The position numbers and the translations under genes were made by a program. A stretch of DNA of 64,000 nt from Hyposmocoma kahamanoa (taxonomy: Eukaryota; Arthropoda; Insecta; Lepidoptera; Cosmopterigidae), in contig NW_020656077.1 in assembly GCF_003589595.1 (NCBI RefSeq), positions 1,299,443 to 1,363,442 of the forward strand, written 5' to 3'. The notes beneath the pieces are model-generated. The model had not been told where the DNA came from, searched no databases, and saw nothing but the letters and a program-made list of their open reading frames with translations. Shown here in pieces: positions 1 to 12,140 of this stretch (position 1 is its first letter; each line of letters starts with the position of its first letter).

Positions 1-1166
1 TTCGCGTTCATGTATTTACCGTAATCTCTTTTTGTCGTCGGATATATTTATTTATACCATTAATAAAAATGTTGTTGACAATGACGACAAAGTATAAACT
101 TAATACTATTTTTAAATTTGTTTTACTGTTTTGCTATAGAAAGTGAGGCCGCTAGTCGAATTTAGCGATAGTGGTGAACTGTAGTGTTTCCTTAGAGGTC
201 CAATAGCACGTGACTTCATGATTATGAATAACTGGCTGTGTTTGGATATCGATTGAAGATGATTTTTAAACAAAAATCCAAGACAAAGTAAAGAATGAAA
301 GCAATTTCAAATGCCATATGTGCCATCATTGAAATAACCTTAGGAAACTCTTGAATTAAAATATCTATGTGGAATCTGACAACTTTAATTTTTCCTTCAT
401 AATACGTCGTTAACGTAATTTAGATTCTGGCAGGGACAAATGAACACTCGTGAATAATTAACTAATCATAACACCGTTTGACTTTAATAAAGCCGGTTAT
501 ATTTTCCATAGTCTAAGGTAAATACGGTATGACAACGCATTGTGGCGTTGCAAGAGTCAGAAAACCTTGTGTTATTAGAAATGACTGTAAATTGACGGAC
601 AATTTAAATACGAGGTGGTAATTTGTAATCGACAAAACAAGGAGTGACACAATATAAGAGTCATAGTCTTACATATATATAAAAAACAATGTAAGTAACG
701 CACTGGCAGACTACTTTATGTCTATCGTAACTAAAACTAAATTAGTAAAATTTAACTTCAATCAGCGCTTTGTTGCCAACGATTCTTTTAGCTCTATGCG
801 CCACTGAGATTGACAAGTCACAATTGACAAGAAAATAATTTATATTATTAAGCCTAGAGCTTTGTGCTCATTTTTCTAGGGGAATCTGCCTTACGAATGA
901 GCAGTAAATAGAGTTTAATCAATATGATAATTTCATGTCTAATTTACTTATCTATGAATTAAAGATTAGCTTTTCTAGGTGTTTGACCTTTGTATTAATA
1001 ATTATAACAAACAAGTGGAGTAATTTCACAAAAAACAGATATCATGGTGGTGAAAAATTCTGACATTCAATAAAAATGTAATTAAAGATTACTTGTTTGT
1101 GACTATGGACACAAAAGCAATGCACGATGATTGTAATTATGTTTTTGTTTAAAAAACTGAACTTAC
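1..1166 (-). other. Intron of the ACSS3-like gene (left-edge part)
   Basis: The exon ending at 1167 has a good minus-strand donor (GTAAGT, 1161-1166), so the sequence to the left edge is intron. I searched it for the missing C-terminal synthetase exons, including the WWQTE-type motif that should follow, and found none. It is AT-rich and I recognise no repeat in it. Confidence 0.6.
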
Positions 1167-4100
1167 TCTGGTATCTTGATCGCAGTGCTCGCCAGCGATG
1201 AAAACTGTCTTTATTGACTTGCTGCAGTATCTTCGTGCATATTTTGCATTGGGGTCCACACGTTTCAATACACGAATTGCAGTTGGAATGGTAAAGAGGG
1301 CGTTTACTCTATGTTGTTCAATGATTCTAAAAATAATAATGATTTTAATTTAAACAGCTCCCTTAAAGGACATCGTGTCTGCTAAGTACATTACTGTTTA
1401 CATTACCTGAAGTATTGACCTGGATCGGGGGTGCGGTCCGGTTTGCCTTCGTACAACACGGAAGTAAGACCTGCAAGTAGCGGACCGTAACAAATGTAGG
1501 AATGTCCAACTACCCATCCGAGATCAGACGCAGCCCACCACACTCCTTTTTTAAGTCCGTACACGGCATGCATGCTCCAGCAGAGAGTTGCCGCGTGGCC
1601 AACCGGACGCTGGACACCTTTTGGTGCATCAGTCGTACCTGCATAACGCATTTCGTTGTATTCATTTTCATAAATTTTAAAATACCTTAATTATGCGTTA
1701 TATATGAAAGTGAACAATACGAACAATAGAGGATAGTCGTTTTTTATATTTTTAGCAAACACCATCAATTAACTTTTTATTACCTAACAATAACATATCG
1801 AGCAGAACATATTACTATTTAGAATATTCTTATAATCCAACTACAGCCTTCCACCAGAGTACCTATAATAAGACAATTAGTGTAACACCATACAAACGCT
1901 CAGTCGGTGCAAACGCAAACATTCGCACAATTTCGCGATGCACTCAAGTTGTAGATCGCGGATCGGACACGTAATTCATTAAAGAATTCATGCGATTTCT
2001 CGGTGTATAAAATATTTTTCCGCGTCAAATTTATAACTATTTAATTTATAAAAGCATCATTACGTATATATAAACTCGCATTTCATTACTATTTTTTTAT
2101 CATACTCTCTCGAGATACCAATCCGCGATGCGGGTATTAAAAAAAATGTGTAAGTACTGCATTGGACAATGGTTATTTCAATATTGCACTACTTGTCTTA
2201 TTTATGCTATGCTTCTATTGACATTTGCTTCGTAAACCAATTGAAAGGTATGAATATTAATTAAATTATTACCAGAAGTATACAAAATGTACAATGGTTC
2301 ATTAGCCTCTACAGAGACACAAGGAACAGGTTCCGCTTCCAACGCTTCTTCCCAACAAATGTCTCTGTCCTTCTCCAAAGTGCACTCTAGTACACGTCGT
2401 CTTTGGTATATGATACATTTGCGGGGTTGATGAGTACTTTGACAAATAGCCTCGTCTAAAATATCTTTGTACCTAAAGACAGAAAGAAAGGTTTTGTTTC
2501 TGGTTTGATGGAGCAGCGAGTAGATAAGAGTAGCTAAACCTGTAAAAATGCTTTGTGGCTGTCACAGTGGTATGTAGGTGCCCATTTACATAACTACATA
2601 GTGGTATTTACATAATCTCGCAAATCTATAGATTTTTGTCATCAAACTGTAGAATTTTGGTTGAGATATACTATTCGAAACATAATGAGTTTAACGTTAA
2701 ATAAAAACAAACCTGAAAATTTGTATCGGTTTTAATATTGTTGTAAAGTATTAAAAAACTTGATTGTTTGTAAGCAAAAGAGCCATGAATTATATGACGT
2801 TTATTTGTAATATTCAAATTGTGTACGTAAAGTGGTACAGTGTCTAACGTATAACTTTGTAGAACTTAGGCCAGGAAAGAGTTCCTTACAATCCCATTGT
2901 ACAAATAAATGTCCTCGTAAATTCTCGTAACAAAATTACTCCATTTATGTCCACTTACTAAACTAATGTTGGTTTTAAACCAATACTTGCAATGCAAAAG
3001 ACACTCTTAATACATTGTGTTAAGATTGTCTTCTAAAACATACTTAATTTTAGTGTAAGTGGACAGTAGTGTTCCGTTTCGTAAAACCGTATTTGGCCTA
3101 AATTCGCCAGATGCAAAGTTTGTAGGACGGTAATTAATTAACCATAGATATAGAAATGTTAATAACTGAATTATTCATGGCTCACCTCCCAAGATCCGTA
3201 AAAAATTATTAATTTACTAAATGTAAAATAATTCCTTTTATTAAGTAGTGTACGCATCCTTTTCTTATGTTATTGTTAACCGACTTTGAAAATGAGGAAG
3301 TTCCTTTTTTGTATGTAAATTATGTTACGCGGTTAGCCCGGACCGATTTTGGTGATTCTTTTTTATTGGAAAGTGGATACGTCAGTGTTGGTCCCATTCA
3401 AATTTGAAGAAAATATTCCACGAAATTGTAGGTAAACATACACACACACACACACACGCACTAGCACGCACACGCACACGCACACACACATATATATATA
3501 TATATAGCGATCGTTGTGAGGGGACGTGCGCTGCTTTTATTTTAATTGTTTTAAATATTTTGATTTGTGCTGTTTTAAATTCGGTGTCAGTGCAACATCG
3601 GCGCCTCTCTTACTATCTTGAGGCTGTTCCCATGATACTGCGCGTCCATCTTGGATTTGTGTCGGACCTTTCACTCAGTGTGCCTGACTTTGTTGCTGGT
3701 GATTAGCGGTATATCGGCCCCTCTCTTACTATCTTGGGATTGTCTCCGTTAGAGTGCGCGTCCATTTTGGATTCCATCAGACCTTTCGCGCGGAGCGCCT
3801 GGCGTTGGTGTGTGAGCGTCGTCTATCGTCGCTGGAAACTCACGAGGGTAAGACCAATCCCGAAGTCGAGTGATACTGACAATGTAGAGAACTATAGGCC
3901 AATAGCTGTTCTGTCAACTCTGGCCAAGTTGTTTGAATCTGTACTCCATCGGGCCTTAACCCCACAAATTAAGCCTTTTTTGTGTGAGTCGCAACATGGT
4001 TTTAGGTCAAATCGCTCTGTTAATACAAATCTATTGGTTTTAGTCGACATAATATCTGATCATCTAGACAGGGGTATCCAGGTTGACGTTCTCTATTTCG

Positions 4101-7100
4101 ACTTTAAAAAAGCTTTCGATCGTGTAGATAACGACGTGCTTCTAAGCAAGCTAGATCGAATTGGCTTCTCCCCTAAGATGGTTAAACTTTTTGCTAGTTA
4201 TCTACGTGATCGACAACAGTATGTTCGGCATGGATGTTTCGTCTCGGCTCCATATCATACTCGATCCGGCGTTAGCCAGGGTTCAGTCCTGGGTCCCCTC
4301 TTATTAAATTTAATGATCAACGACCTGGAATCAGTTCTAAAGAGCGCTCGTTGTCTGCTTTATGCTGACGACCTCAAATTAGTGTATGGGGTGGAGCACA
4401 CAGCCGATTGTGAATATTTACAAAGAGACGTCAATGCTGTGTTCCAATGGAGTGTGGATAACAAGCTCATTTTCAATCCAGCGAAATGTTTTGTCTGCAC
4501 TTTTAGCCGTTCACGTGCTCCGTTACATATGCAATATGTGCTTGGGACTCATTGACTTGCAATTATTGGGACTGATCCGATTAACCGCGTTTTTTCTATA
4601 AAGGATCTTGGTGTAGTCTTTGACTCGCGCCTCACTTTTCACGATCATGTCGTGACACTTGCTGCCGACTGCTTTCGAAGACTGGGCTTTGTGATCCGCA
4701 ACGTCAAAGACTTTCAAGATTTTGGTGCTATACGAATGGTCTATAATGCTTTAGTGAGAAGCAAACTTGAGACGTCATCGCTTATATGGCACCCGCATGA
4801 AGCTACGTATACATCTTTGATAGAAAAGGTTCAAAAATCTTTCCTTAGATTTTTCTACAAAAAAATTTACGGCTATTATCCGTTTATGTATCCGACAAAG
4901 TATTTACTGGGGACTCTTCAGTATGATTCCCTTGAGGTGAGGCGGAACAACAACCTGCTGGTATCTGTTTCTCAGGTATTACGCGGCGAGTCGGACTGTC
5001 CTGAGCTAGTGGGACAGCTTGTAAGGCTCTTTGTCCCAGACATTCCTAAAATAGTTTTAAGAGCGCGACGTCGTGAACTATTCACAGTCCCACTGGTGCG
5101 TACCGTATCGCGCAGGAACTCACCACTGCTCCGTGGCCTCGCAATGCTCAATCAACTCTTGGCATCAGCACCGGAGTGTGATCTGTTTGCATGGCGATGG
5201 GCGGCTGTGTGTTGTGAATGCCTGAGATTTTGTGAAGCGATGGATGATAGTGAGTCAAGTATAGTGCTATAGTTTAATTTATTATTTCAGTCTTTGGTTT
5301 TTTTTTCATTTTTATTGTTTTTTTTTAATTAGTTTGGTTTCACGGCGCATTGGTTATGGAACTGTAATGCTGTGTAAACAAATTTACAACAAATAAATAC
5401 TTACAATGTTTGTAAGCTATGGTAAATATATGGTAAGTAAAACATGTTTTGTAAATTATAAAGGAAGCCTAATAAATAAACAAATAATACTTACCTGACG
5501 ATTTTATTGGGCTCAACGCCGCAGCTGGCCGCGATGATGACCACAGGCTCAGCGTGCTCGATTCTTGTCCTCAACTCTCTAGCCGCAAATCCTGTGTAAA
5601 TAAAACAACGTTATCATGATCATGTTCATGATTTCTTTCAATGGTATTATGAACTTTAAGCCATAATTCTGCGACATTAATATTCCATGTCAAAAATCGC
5701 AGATTTTTTATTGTAATTCTTCGTAAGTTATAATCACCAAAACCGCTACGCCATGTGCTTATGATACACTAAGGTGGCGTAGCCATTACGATAACTCGCG
5801 TAGCACTAATTTGGTTATGTGCGTACGTACAAGCTACGTTTCGCGATAGTTTAAATTAGTATCATAGTATTACCTATTTCATATTTCGAAGTACCATATT
5901 CATTACAGATCGAGTATCGTAAATTGTACATATTCAAATAAAGTATATTAAAGACCGTTAAATAAATTCTAACTTCAAAACACATACCTCCAAAAACAAC
6001 AGAGTGGATAGCTCCAATGCGGTTGGTGGCTAACATGGCCACGATGGCCTCGGGAATGAGTGGCATGTAGATGAGCACACGTGAACCTCTGGTCACTCCT
6101 AATGACGACAACTTGCCCGCCAGCCGAGACACCTTACATCGAAATAAAGAATAAAACGAACTAGACGATGCAATTGAAAATAATTGAAACAGGTAGGTTA
6201 AAAATCAGAATAAAAACTTTTTTATTTAATTTGTAATCACTGCTTTTCGCTAGTGGCTCAGTGGCGTGTAAAGTATGTCCTTCAACAAAAACATTCTCTC
6301 CCTTGAAAAATGTTAAAAATAGGTAAGCACAAAATGTGTACCATTCGGCTTGTTTTTTTTATAATAACACACACACTCAACATAACCCCGCACTAGGGAA
6401 ACCCTGTGTCGCGGGTGCCATGGACACGCACATAGACAACCACAAATTACACCCAAACTCACGAGAGAAGTAAATGTAGGCCATACAAATATTTCTTCCG
6501 GCATGGTAACCGCTAGGCCTCGGAGGCAGTTAAATTGGGCTCAACGCCGCAGCTTGTAGCTGTATGGTATACTGGACCAAATCCTCTCATCTGATACACG
6601 AACATCTTTGCTGAATTACCTGATCCTGAAGCTCAGTATAGGTAATGCGGCGTACGGTATCCGTGAGCGGAGAGTCGTAGACGAGTGCCATAGTTTCCCC
6701 TCGACCAGCCGCAACGTGTCGGTCTACCGCGTTGTGGCACACCGACAACTCACCACCAACCCACCTTCGACAAATCACATTATTCTTACACATGCGAATC
6801 TGAAGAATGTCGCGGAATATCGCGATAATACAAAACGGTAATAAGAAGTAATTACGAGTTTTGACTTCAATTTTCTATCATACGAGTATCTACATCACAA
6901 TCACGTTTACCACTGCTTAAAAGTTTGTTCCCACGATATGGAATTCAACAACAACTACAACTCTACGACTGTCACGTGTTTATGATTACTAACGATATTA
7001 ATGGAGCATGAAACCGCTCAATTTAGAGCTGAAATATAAAAAGAAAAAAAAATATAGCTAGTCGTAACTCTTTATTTCTACTATCCTCCAAACAAATAGT

Positions 7101-10080
7101 GAATATTTATTGTATTTAATGTGTATTTACATTCAAATGTATGAGTATAATAATGTCATGACTAGGTCACAGTTCATCAACCTTGTAATATACATACATA
7201 TACATGATGAAGTCATTGAATTGTCCATCCGTTACAGAAAAACACAGCAGTTGCTTCGGTGTTGCAGTTACCAGGCCGAATTTGAGAAACTAAATTAAAA
7301 GTATAATAAACAATTTCGCTTTGCTGTATTAATATTTAAATACGTTGCATACATCAAGGTCCCTGGTGTTTTCAACGGACTTCTATAAATATTCATTGTG
7401 ATTACTACGCTCCTTCAGATATAGTATATCATCACATTCACACTAGTGCAAAACATATTCGCATTCGCTGTTGCGTGTTATGTAGGAGGTACCCAAAAAG
7501 CATGTAATGAAACCACACAGAAGTAGTGAAATGATGAAAGGATATATGTGAAAAGTTAATGCAGATTTTTACCATTTAGTGAAAGGTGGGTTGGAGTTAT
7601 CCAGCACACGGTCCCAGGGCTTCGTCCACTCGATTTCTTGAGCCACCTCTGCCCAGAAACCCTCGGGGTCATCTAATGAACGACGATGAGCGGCCTGACA
7701 TTCGGGAGTAAGGCCGCCATCACCTAAAGGATTTCTTTTGTTTAGATTTCTTAAATTATACAAGAACAAGTACCGGTATATATTGTTGTACCCTGATGTT
7801 TAGTGTGATAAAATATTTTTGTCGTGTAATCCAAGTCAATATATCATTTAAAATCTTCATTGGAATATTTACCCTATGCTATGTATGGTGTGACGGGCTG
7901 ATGTCCGCAACTCGACGTCCAGGAGCCCATTTTGCGCGACAATAAACCTATATTTTGATTACATACGTAAGTACATGTGTATAAGAACACAAGATTCCCG
8001 ATAACATGAAAATTGTTCGCGTGGCGCTCTTTTACATTAAAAGGGGAATGTTTTGGTTTATTACTTATTTAGAAACGGGCCAGTTTCTTCTAAGTATTTT
8101 CGAAAGAAACCAATTTGAAATCTGCATTTATATTGACCATTATGTTTTCGGATGTTTAGATGTGTTCAGAGCGTAGATGAAAACCTCTTACCTAACAACT
8201 TTCCACTATCTATTTTACTAGAACATAAAACGTAACGCGAAGATTTCATTTATTCGGTGCTGGACTTGGTTATGTATGACCTACTCAATTGATGACTTGA
8301 TGGTGTCAGTTAAAGGCTGCCAATTTTCGTTTTTATTCTCCTATTACAATTTTACATCCGGATGAATATATTGTGAGTGGTAGACATTTATTAAAATCAA
8401 TAAAAACCTTAATATTGTAGGTGATAAATCGAGATATGCCAAAAATCCAAATCAATGAAATTCAAAGAACTCCTAAAAACTTGTCATAAATCGGTTCTTG
8501 CGTCTATGTCTCAAATAAATCTTACTGATTAAGTGGTTTGTCCAGTTTAATAAGTACTTAGATAGGTTCAACATTGTGAATGACATTTTATACAATATTT
8601 CTTGTTTTACAAATCAATTGTAAAAAGTTGAGTGACTTTGCTGTCTCAGGTACATACACACATCAAAAAAAGTTTGCGATCACTTCGAAAAACTGAANNN
8701 NNNNNNNNNNNNNNNNNNNNNNNNNNNNNNNNNNNNNNNNNNNNNNNNNNNNNNNNNNNNNNNNNNNNNNNNNNNNNNNNNNNNNNNNNNNNNNNNNNNN
8801 NNNNNNNNNNNNNNNNNNNNNNNNNNNNNNNNNNNNNNNNNNNNNNNNNNNNNNNNNNNNNNNNNNNNNNNNNNNNNNNNNNNNNNNNNNNNNNNNNNNN
8901 NNNNNNNNNNNNNNNNNNNNNNNNNNNNNNNNNNNNNNNNNNNNNNNNNNNNNNNNNNNNNNNNNNNNNNNNNNNNNNNNNNNNNNNNNNNNNNNNNNNN
9001 NNNNNNNNNNNNNNNNNNNNNNNNNNNNNNNNNNNNNNNNNNNNNNNNNNNNNNNNNNNNNNNNNNNNNNNNNNNNNNNNNNNNNNNNNNNNNNNNNTTA
9101 TAGGAGCTTATGCTATTGATCGCAAACTTTTTTTGATGTGTGTAGGTCTACACGATACATGGCAGGCCTCAGGAAACAAAAAACCGTGCGGACTGTTCAC
9201 GCGATGCACGCGACCGTTATTTATGTTGGTGTTCATAACTTATGAAAAGGTCCTTAATAGGCGCTTAATTGGATAAAGCATAGGTACACTAGTACCTATT
9301 AGACTGTAGCTTGCAGTGAGCATACAAGTATAATATCATTGGTAACTTGTTACATACCTTTTCGTATTTCTTTGATAAATTAGAAGTGCGTTGGTTTACC
9401 CAATTGTAATAGTGCGGAACTTTTGAATAAGGATATTTTTAACCAAATTAAATGATGCAAACATAAAATTTTGTACAAGAATATGATATAAACCTATTGA
9501 AAATGTCATATTCACGAATAATAATAAAGATTTTATGTTTATCATACGAAAATGTATAGAATTTATATTCAAAAGAAAAATTATTCAAATTTTGTTTCAT
9601 TGACCTTGTGCCGTTATATTAGTTAAATAGAAAGTGCAATCAATTTAAGAGTCTTCGTTTAGATTATTTATTGTGTTGTAAAGTTTGTGGTCGGATACAC
9701 TTAACTTACCATAGCTGTCGATATCAGCCGCGGAAACAAAAGATTTCTTCTTCAATTCACTTATAGAAGATTCAAATTTATTCTTATCAAATTTGGAATC
9801 CGCATTGCTGCCTTCTTTGTACATATTTCAAATGTAAATGAAAAAAAAAATTAAATGTTATTGGAACACAATATGTTATTTTTAAAGGCGGCTCACCAGT
9901 CGTAGTAAAGGGGAGAAACTGTTTACTGTATTGAATGCTTCTAGTCGTAATTCCATACACATTTATATTCCTTGTATAATAATGAGTGACCTCTGAACCT
10001 GCTGAATTATTTACCAGTTGTACTGATGAAAAGAGTTTGACGCATTGACTGTTTAACCAAGAGTGTTTGGAAGGCACCAA
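1167..10080 (-). CDS. ACSS3: ACSS3-like mitochondrial acyl-CoA (propionate-CoA) synthetase, 3' end missing
   Basis: Member of the AMP-forming acetyl/propionyl-CoA synthetase family, which activates short-chain acids to acyl-CoA. Nine exons, in order on the minus strand: 9897-10080, 9710-9814, 7573-7723, 6620-6764, 5988-6132, 5495-5591, 2273-2472, 1407-1638, 1167-1326. All have GT/AG borders and matching phases, giving 473 codons. The first exon is a basic, Ser/Thr/Asn-rich presequence of 61 residues, which fits mitochondrial import. Then come [10 protein letters not shown] (substrate-side N domain), [28 protein letters not shown], the P-loop [11 protein letters not shown] (about 340-350), [21 protein letters not shown] and FTIPTAIR. 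The TKPW and NAVDRH motifs favour ACSS3 over ACSS1/2. About 200 C-terminal residues lie off the left edge. The canonical Gly after TSGTT is Asp here. A start at 9824, without the presequence, is also possible. Introns carry a LINE, a SINE and a Tc1-type element at the assembly gap. Confidence 0.9.
3286..3424 (+). repeat. Interspersed repeat, TTAACCGACTT family, truncated
   Basis: Begins with TTAACCGACTT and a GA-rich stretch, then a GTTACGCG / CCGATTTT / GGTCCCATT series. The same series recurs at 16280-16712, 47781-47960 and, reversed, at 18610-18752. It is a non-coding repeat of a kind common in Lepidoptera, and its class is not clear to me. This copy ends where a CA/TA microsatellite starts. 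Confidence 0.6.
3437..3506. repeat. CA/CG/TA microsatellite
   Basis: Runs of CA, then mixed CACG, then TA, in the intron between ACSS3 exons 6 and 7 and directly upstream of the LINE fragment. Confidence 0.9.
3600..3832 (+). repeat. Two diverged tandem units, period 116 bp
   Basis: The block starting at 601 (GCGCCTCTCTTACTATCTTG) recurs 116 bp later starting at 3717, followed in both by GCGCGTCCAT, TTGGATT and GACCTTTC. It abuts the LINE reading frame and may be a 5' region of that element. Confidence 0.55.
3734..5272 (+). pseudogene. Non-LTR retrotransposon (Jockey-superfamily-like LINE) reverse transcriptase, one nonsense codon
   Basis: One reading frame of about 512 codons, broken only by a TGA at 4553-4555. 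Reverse transcriptase blocks appear in order: [53 protein letters not shown], the catalytic YADD (4361-4372) and FNPAKC. They are followed by the C-terminal region with [11 protein letters not shown] and [10 protein letters not shown]. Homology appears to start near [12 protein letters not shown] (about 3830), so the endonuclease and ORF1 are missing: the copy is 5'-truncated or rearranged. It lies in an ACSS3 intron, antisense to the gene, and is followed by an AT-rich tail to about 5395. With one stop and otherwise intact motifs it is a fairly young dead copy. The clade is a guess. Confidence 0.85.
6363..6530 (-). mobile_element. tRNA-derived SINE (family A), head partly deleted
   Basis: Reverse-oriented copy of the SINE seen intact at 40032-40236. 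The tRNA-like head has lost the part with box B, keeping only CTGCCTCCG and a box-A-like piece. The body (CACAAATTACACCCAAACTC on the plus strand) and the CACACA-rich tail end are kept. It lies in ACSS3 intron 4. Confidence 0.75.
8657..9142. mobile_element. Tc1/mariner-type element whose interior is the assembly gap
   Basis: A 26-bp perfect inverted repeat starting CACACATCAAAAAAAG sits at both sides of the 400-N gap (8657-8682 and its complement 9117-9142), each directly flanked by TA (8655-8656 and 9143-9144). TA targets and such termini are typical of Tc1/mariner elements. The interior is unsequenced, so the true size and any transposase are unknown. It lies in ACSS3 intron 2. Confidence 0.75.
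8698..9097. other. Assembly gap (400 N)
   Basis: Exactly 400 N. The round number suggests a placeholder or scaffold estimate rather than a measured length. Any reading frame spanning it is an artefact. Confidence 0.99.
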
Positions 10081-10227
10081 ACTATAAAATAGACTACTAA
10101 AATAGAATAAGTCAAGGGGTTTGCACAGCAGTTCTACGAGCAGTTGTCACAGTATTGTTGCCATCAGTTGTGTAACAATACACAATAATTAATGATGAAA
10201 CAATTTTTTTCAGGTCTAAATCACGTA

Positions 10228-10441
10228 GAAGGGTAAGGGTGCTGGTGAAATTACAGGCACATGAGACTTGTCAACTTATGTCTCAGGGTGACGGGCGCAG
10301 TGGCAGTGCCCCCAAGATCTTTGTAATTTAAAGCTCTTGGTGGCACTGCAACTGTTACGGGCAGGCGTGTAGCTTACCATCAGGCACACGACTTGTTCGT
10401 CCCGTTACTTAATGTCAAAAAAAAAAAAAAAAAAAAAAAAA
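10228..10441 (+). mobile_element. SINE-like retroposon (family B), 5'-truncated, poly(A) tail
   Basis: Shares GAAATTACAGGCACAT, CTTACCATCAGGC and CTTGTTCGTCCCGT with the copies at 20183-20486, 31751-32011 and 34227-34450. It ends in a run of about 24 A, as expected for a retroposed sequence. It lies upstream of the ACSS3 presequence exon. Confidence 0.7.
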
Positions 10442-10682
10442 CGTATGTTAGTTTTTTCAAACAAATCAACGTTTCGATTTCTTCATGGTCGCGTCTGAAA
10501 TTATGATTAATTAATTTTATATATTTAATCGTAATTTTATTTAATTATTCATAATTTCATAATTACCATAATCATAATTTTGATAATTATGAAACAATCA
10601 GTCAAAGGTGACCATGGAGAACTGAAGACTGGTTGATACTAGTTATGTCTAATATTAATGTCACCATGATCTTTCCTGCCAG

Positions 10683-11178
10683 CTGAGCGCCGGCCGTATC
10701 TCCCGGCATGCAGCCCTCAACGACATCATCCGCCGGGCCTTTGCCGCTGTTAACGTGCCCGCTATACTCAAGCTAAGCGCCATATCGCGAACAGATGACC
10801 AACTCCCGGACGGAATGACTCTCATCCCTTGGAGTATAGGCCAGGCACTGGTGTAGGACGCCACATGTGCCGACATACTTGCCCCATCCCATTTCCAGCA
10901 CACCAGCAAGAGGGCTGGCTCCGCAGCTGAGCTGGCGGAAAGAATAAAAAGTAATAAGTACCAGGATAGCGGCTACCTATTTACAGCCTTTGGAATCGAA
11001 ACCCTTGGCCCGTGGGGTCGCAGTCCCCTTTATCTGTACAAAATTTTATCCAAAAAATTGATAGACTGTCTGGGAAACCCAGGGCCCTTGCCCAAACCTT
11101 GCCCAACGCATCAGCATAGCAATACAAAGGGCGAACGCTGCCAGCATCTTAGGCATCTTGCCGCGGGTACCCAATTTT
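10683..11178 (+). pseudogene. Decayed fragment of a repeat-associated protein with a PD-(D/E)XK-like motif
   Basis: The translation reads LSAGRISRHAALNDIIRRAF, then LPDGMTLIPW, a TAG at 10854-10856 where a Trp is expected, DATCADILAPSH, and GIETLGPWG. After a frameshift near 11090 it continues AQRISIAIQRANAASILG. From memory this series is the conserved C-terminal part of a protein family scattered through animal genomes and apparently carried by mobile elements. The PDG plus D-x-T-C-x-D spacing resembles a PD-(D/E)XK nuclease core, but that is inference. GC content is well above the surroundings. One stop and one frameshift make it non-functional. Confidence 0.6.
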
Positions 11179-11185
11179 ATTAAAA

Positions 11186-12140
11186 TAATTTAAAAATCCT
11201 AGTTTTACTTTCTAGTATTTACGCTTTTATTGTCTATTTTACCTTACCTGTATATTATCAAAATAAAAATAATATTAATGCAAACCACTATTTTTAACTA
11301 TACTTACAAAAGTTATTAATTTAAGTGCCCTATTTTTAAATTTATTAATTATAAAAAAAAATAAAATCAAATAAAACATACCGAGTTCTTCGATTTTCGC
11401 GATTATTAGATACACGTAGGAAATGAAACTATGTTTTCGGGTCTAAATAGCGTGTATTTCTTTTTTCAAACAAATCAACATTTTGGGCCCTTTACTGATC
11501 CCAGTGTGGTCTGACTTCATAAAACATATTAATGAGTAGTCCTACTGTATTACGTCTTGTGATTTTTCATCAAAGGAAATACTGAATTCAGATCTGGCGG
11601 CCCACAGACCACATATTCTCTTTCTTCCGTGTGGCGGCCGGTCGCTGTTCTGATAAAGGTCACTGACTTGATTGTAAGTAGATTGAACGCTATCTATAAA
11701 TAAGGGTTGACTCGGTGGCCTAGCTGTTAGCTCGATTCGGTCTGATCTTGCCATTCTGGGCCGTGCCTTCGTTACTGTTGTACTTCTACAGGGGAGATCC
11801 TTCATTTGAGACCAGATTTGTTGTTGATTTGTTGTTATTGTGATTGTCATTATTATTACTACTACTACTAAACCTTTCTTTCGAAAGTAATATACGCAAT
11901 GGTGTCACACGTATACAAAATTAATGCCCATTTGTGTAAATGCTGTCGCTACATACAATAGTAGGTAGGTAGACCTTTGACCCAAATGCGGACCTGATTA
12001 ATTCTTTAACTGTAACGATGAGAACATACCTACGTATAATTGAATTTTATTTACTACGTATGTGCGTATAACAAATTAACCGTAGCTGAACTGTACTGTG
12101 TAGAGTCGTTCGGGGTAACTGAGCGCAGTGGTAGAAAAGA
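11186..12140. other. No gene recognised; includes a Penelope-type 3' repeat
   Basis: The stretch is AT-rich apart from a patch at 11580-11800. A 102-residue open frame on the minus strand (11542-11850) overlaps that patch but shows no recognisable domain, so I do not call it. The repeat at 11379-11515 is listed separately. Confidence 0.5.
11379..11515 (-). repeat. Penelope-type 3' repeat (family P)
   Basis: Reverse-oriented version of the repeat at 19665-19800. The order on the plus strand is GAGTTCTTCG, TTTTCGCGATT, GGAAATGAAACTA, then TTTTTTCAAACAAATC and GGGCCCTTTACTGATCCC. It is diverged. Confidence 0.6.

Noticed and set aside
8632..9276. 214-codon open frame across the gap
   Set aside because: Most of it is N; it is created by treating the gap as open sequence.
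11542..11850. 102-codon minus-strand frame
   Set aside because: No domain recognised, and it lies between repeats.
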